From the NCBI RefSeq assembly GCF_002836595.1, contig NZ_PJBB01000003.1, forward strand, positions 1 through 64,000: a stretch of 64,000 bases of DNA, written 5' to 3'. Below are positions 63,946 through 64,000 of the stretch, one piece after another (within the stretch, counting starts at the first letter, position 1; every line of letters begins with the position of its first letter). The notes below the pieces were generated by a model that saw only the letters and a list, made by a program, of their open reading frames with translations, was not told the DNA's origin and made no database searches. The translations under genes and the position numbers were made by a program. The DNA is from Tenacibaculum sp. Bg11-29 (GTDB taxonomy: Bacteria > Bacteroidota > Bacteroidia > Flavobacteriales > Flavobacteriaceae).

Positions 63946-64000
63946 TTACTTTATAGCGTTTAAAGCAGCATTATAGGCCGGGTCAATAAACGTAGTCTGT
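63946..64000 (-). CDS. C-terminal end of an unidentified protein (partial)
   Basis: The last 17 codons, QTTFIDPAYNAALNAIK, and a TAA at 63946-63948 are visible before the window edge. The reading frame is supported by the terminator hairpin behind it. Too short to identify. Confidence 0.55.
   Translation of the reverse strand, partial: QTTFIDPAYNAALNAIK

Overview
The window is AT-rich chromosomal DNA from a member of the Bacteroidetes, almost certainly a marine Flavobacteriaceae bacterium; the genus is not determined (Tenacibaculum or Polaribacter-like would fit). The evidence is a SusC/SusD pair, a type IX secretion (T9SS) C-terminal sorting domain, a choice-of-anchor L adhesin, many lipoproteins with MKK-type signal peptides, TAnnTTTG promoter boxes instead of E. 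coli-type promoters, and very few Shine-Dalgarno sequences. No tRNA, rRNA, CRISPR array, insertion sequence or prophage was seen.

Layout. 1-3610: the N-terminal 1203 residues of a giant secreted adhesin (minus strand) ending in nearly identical 264-bp repeats that run off the window, then a 1.5-kb gene-free stretch. 5174-9921: one long minus-strand operon (OppB-type permease, three tandem TlpA-like lipoproteins, tpiA, prmA, clpS, a small unknown gene), with pyrF divergent from it. 11061-15342: a susCD pair, followed by a LytTR response regulator and a BtuF-like protein. 17165-24888: small conserved genes, an ABC transporter whose permease is fused to an M1 peptidase, its ATPase, and lipoproteins. 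24900-29355: histidine degradation (hutH, hutU) with a divergent LysR gene. 29418-32129: a PhoD-like phosphatase with a T9SS sorting domain, then the wreck of a second secreted metallophosphoesterase. 32405-38579: fused acyl-CoA mutase (IcmF), peroxiredoxin-like, DUF547 and an unknown gene, with clear rearrangement scars.

38853-41567 is accessory: a DUF4209 protein with a HEPN-type RNxxxH motif and a TIGR02117-family gene, separated by an attC-like folded spacer. 41619-47257 is an eleven-gene minus-strand cluster headed by a GbsR-type regulator (membrane proteins, two DUF2071-type proteins, DoxX, SRPBCC, FMN-barrel and methyltransferase genes) with two matching palindromic operators. 47376-54575 is mostly core: ECF sigma with a membrane partner, a J-domain protein, RecQ and a tricorn-like S41 protease. 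54885-60424 is accessory again and bounded by two related attC-like sites; it holds a two-gene TIR-like plus membrane-protein module, a Crp regulator with a quinone reductase, a TraB-like lipoprotein, an SH3 protein and an S66 peptidase. 60533-61682 is a small metal- or thiol-related group: SigZ-type sigma factor, a 34-residue protein with 11 cysteines, and DUF3703. The window closes with an FKBP isomerase, an amidohydrolase and the last codons of another gene.

The most interesting items are the TIR/membrane pair and the HEPN protein as candidate defence genes beside cassette-like recombination sites, the palindromic element read in frame inside icmF, the duplicated icmF tail flanking the peroxiredoxin-DUF547 pair, the metallothionein-like microprotein, and several genes whose promoter box lies only 4-5 bases before the start codon, which suggests leaderless mRNAs.
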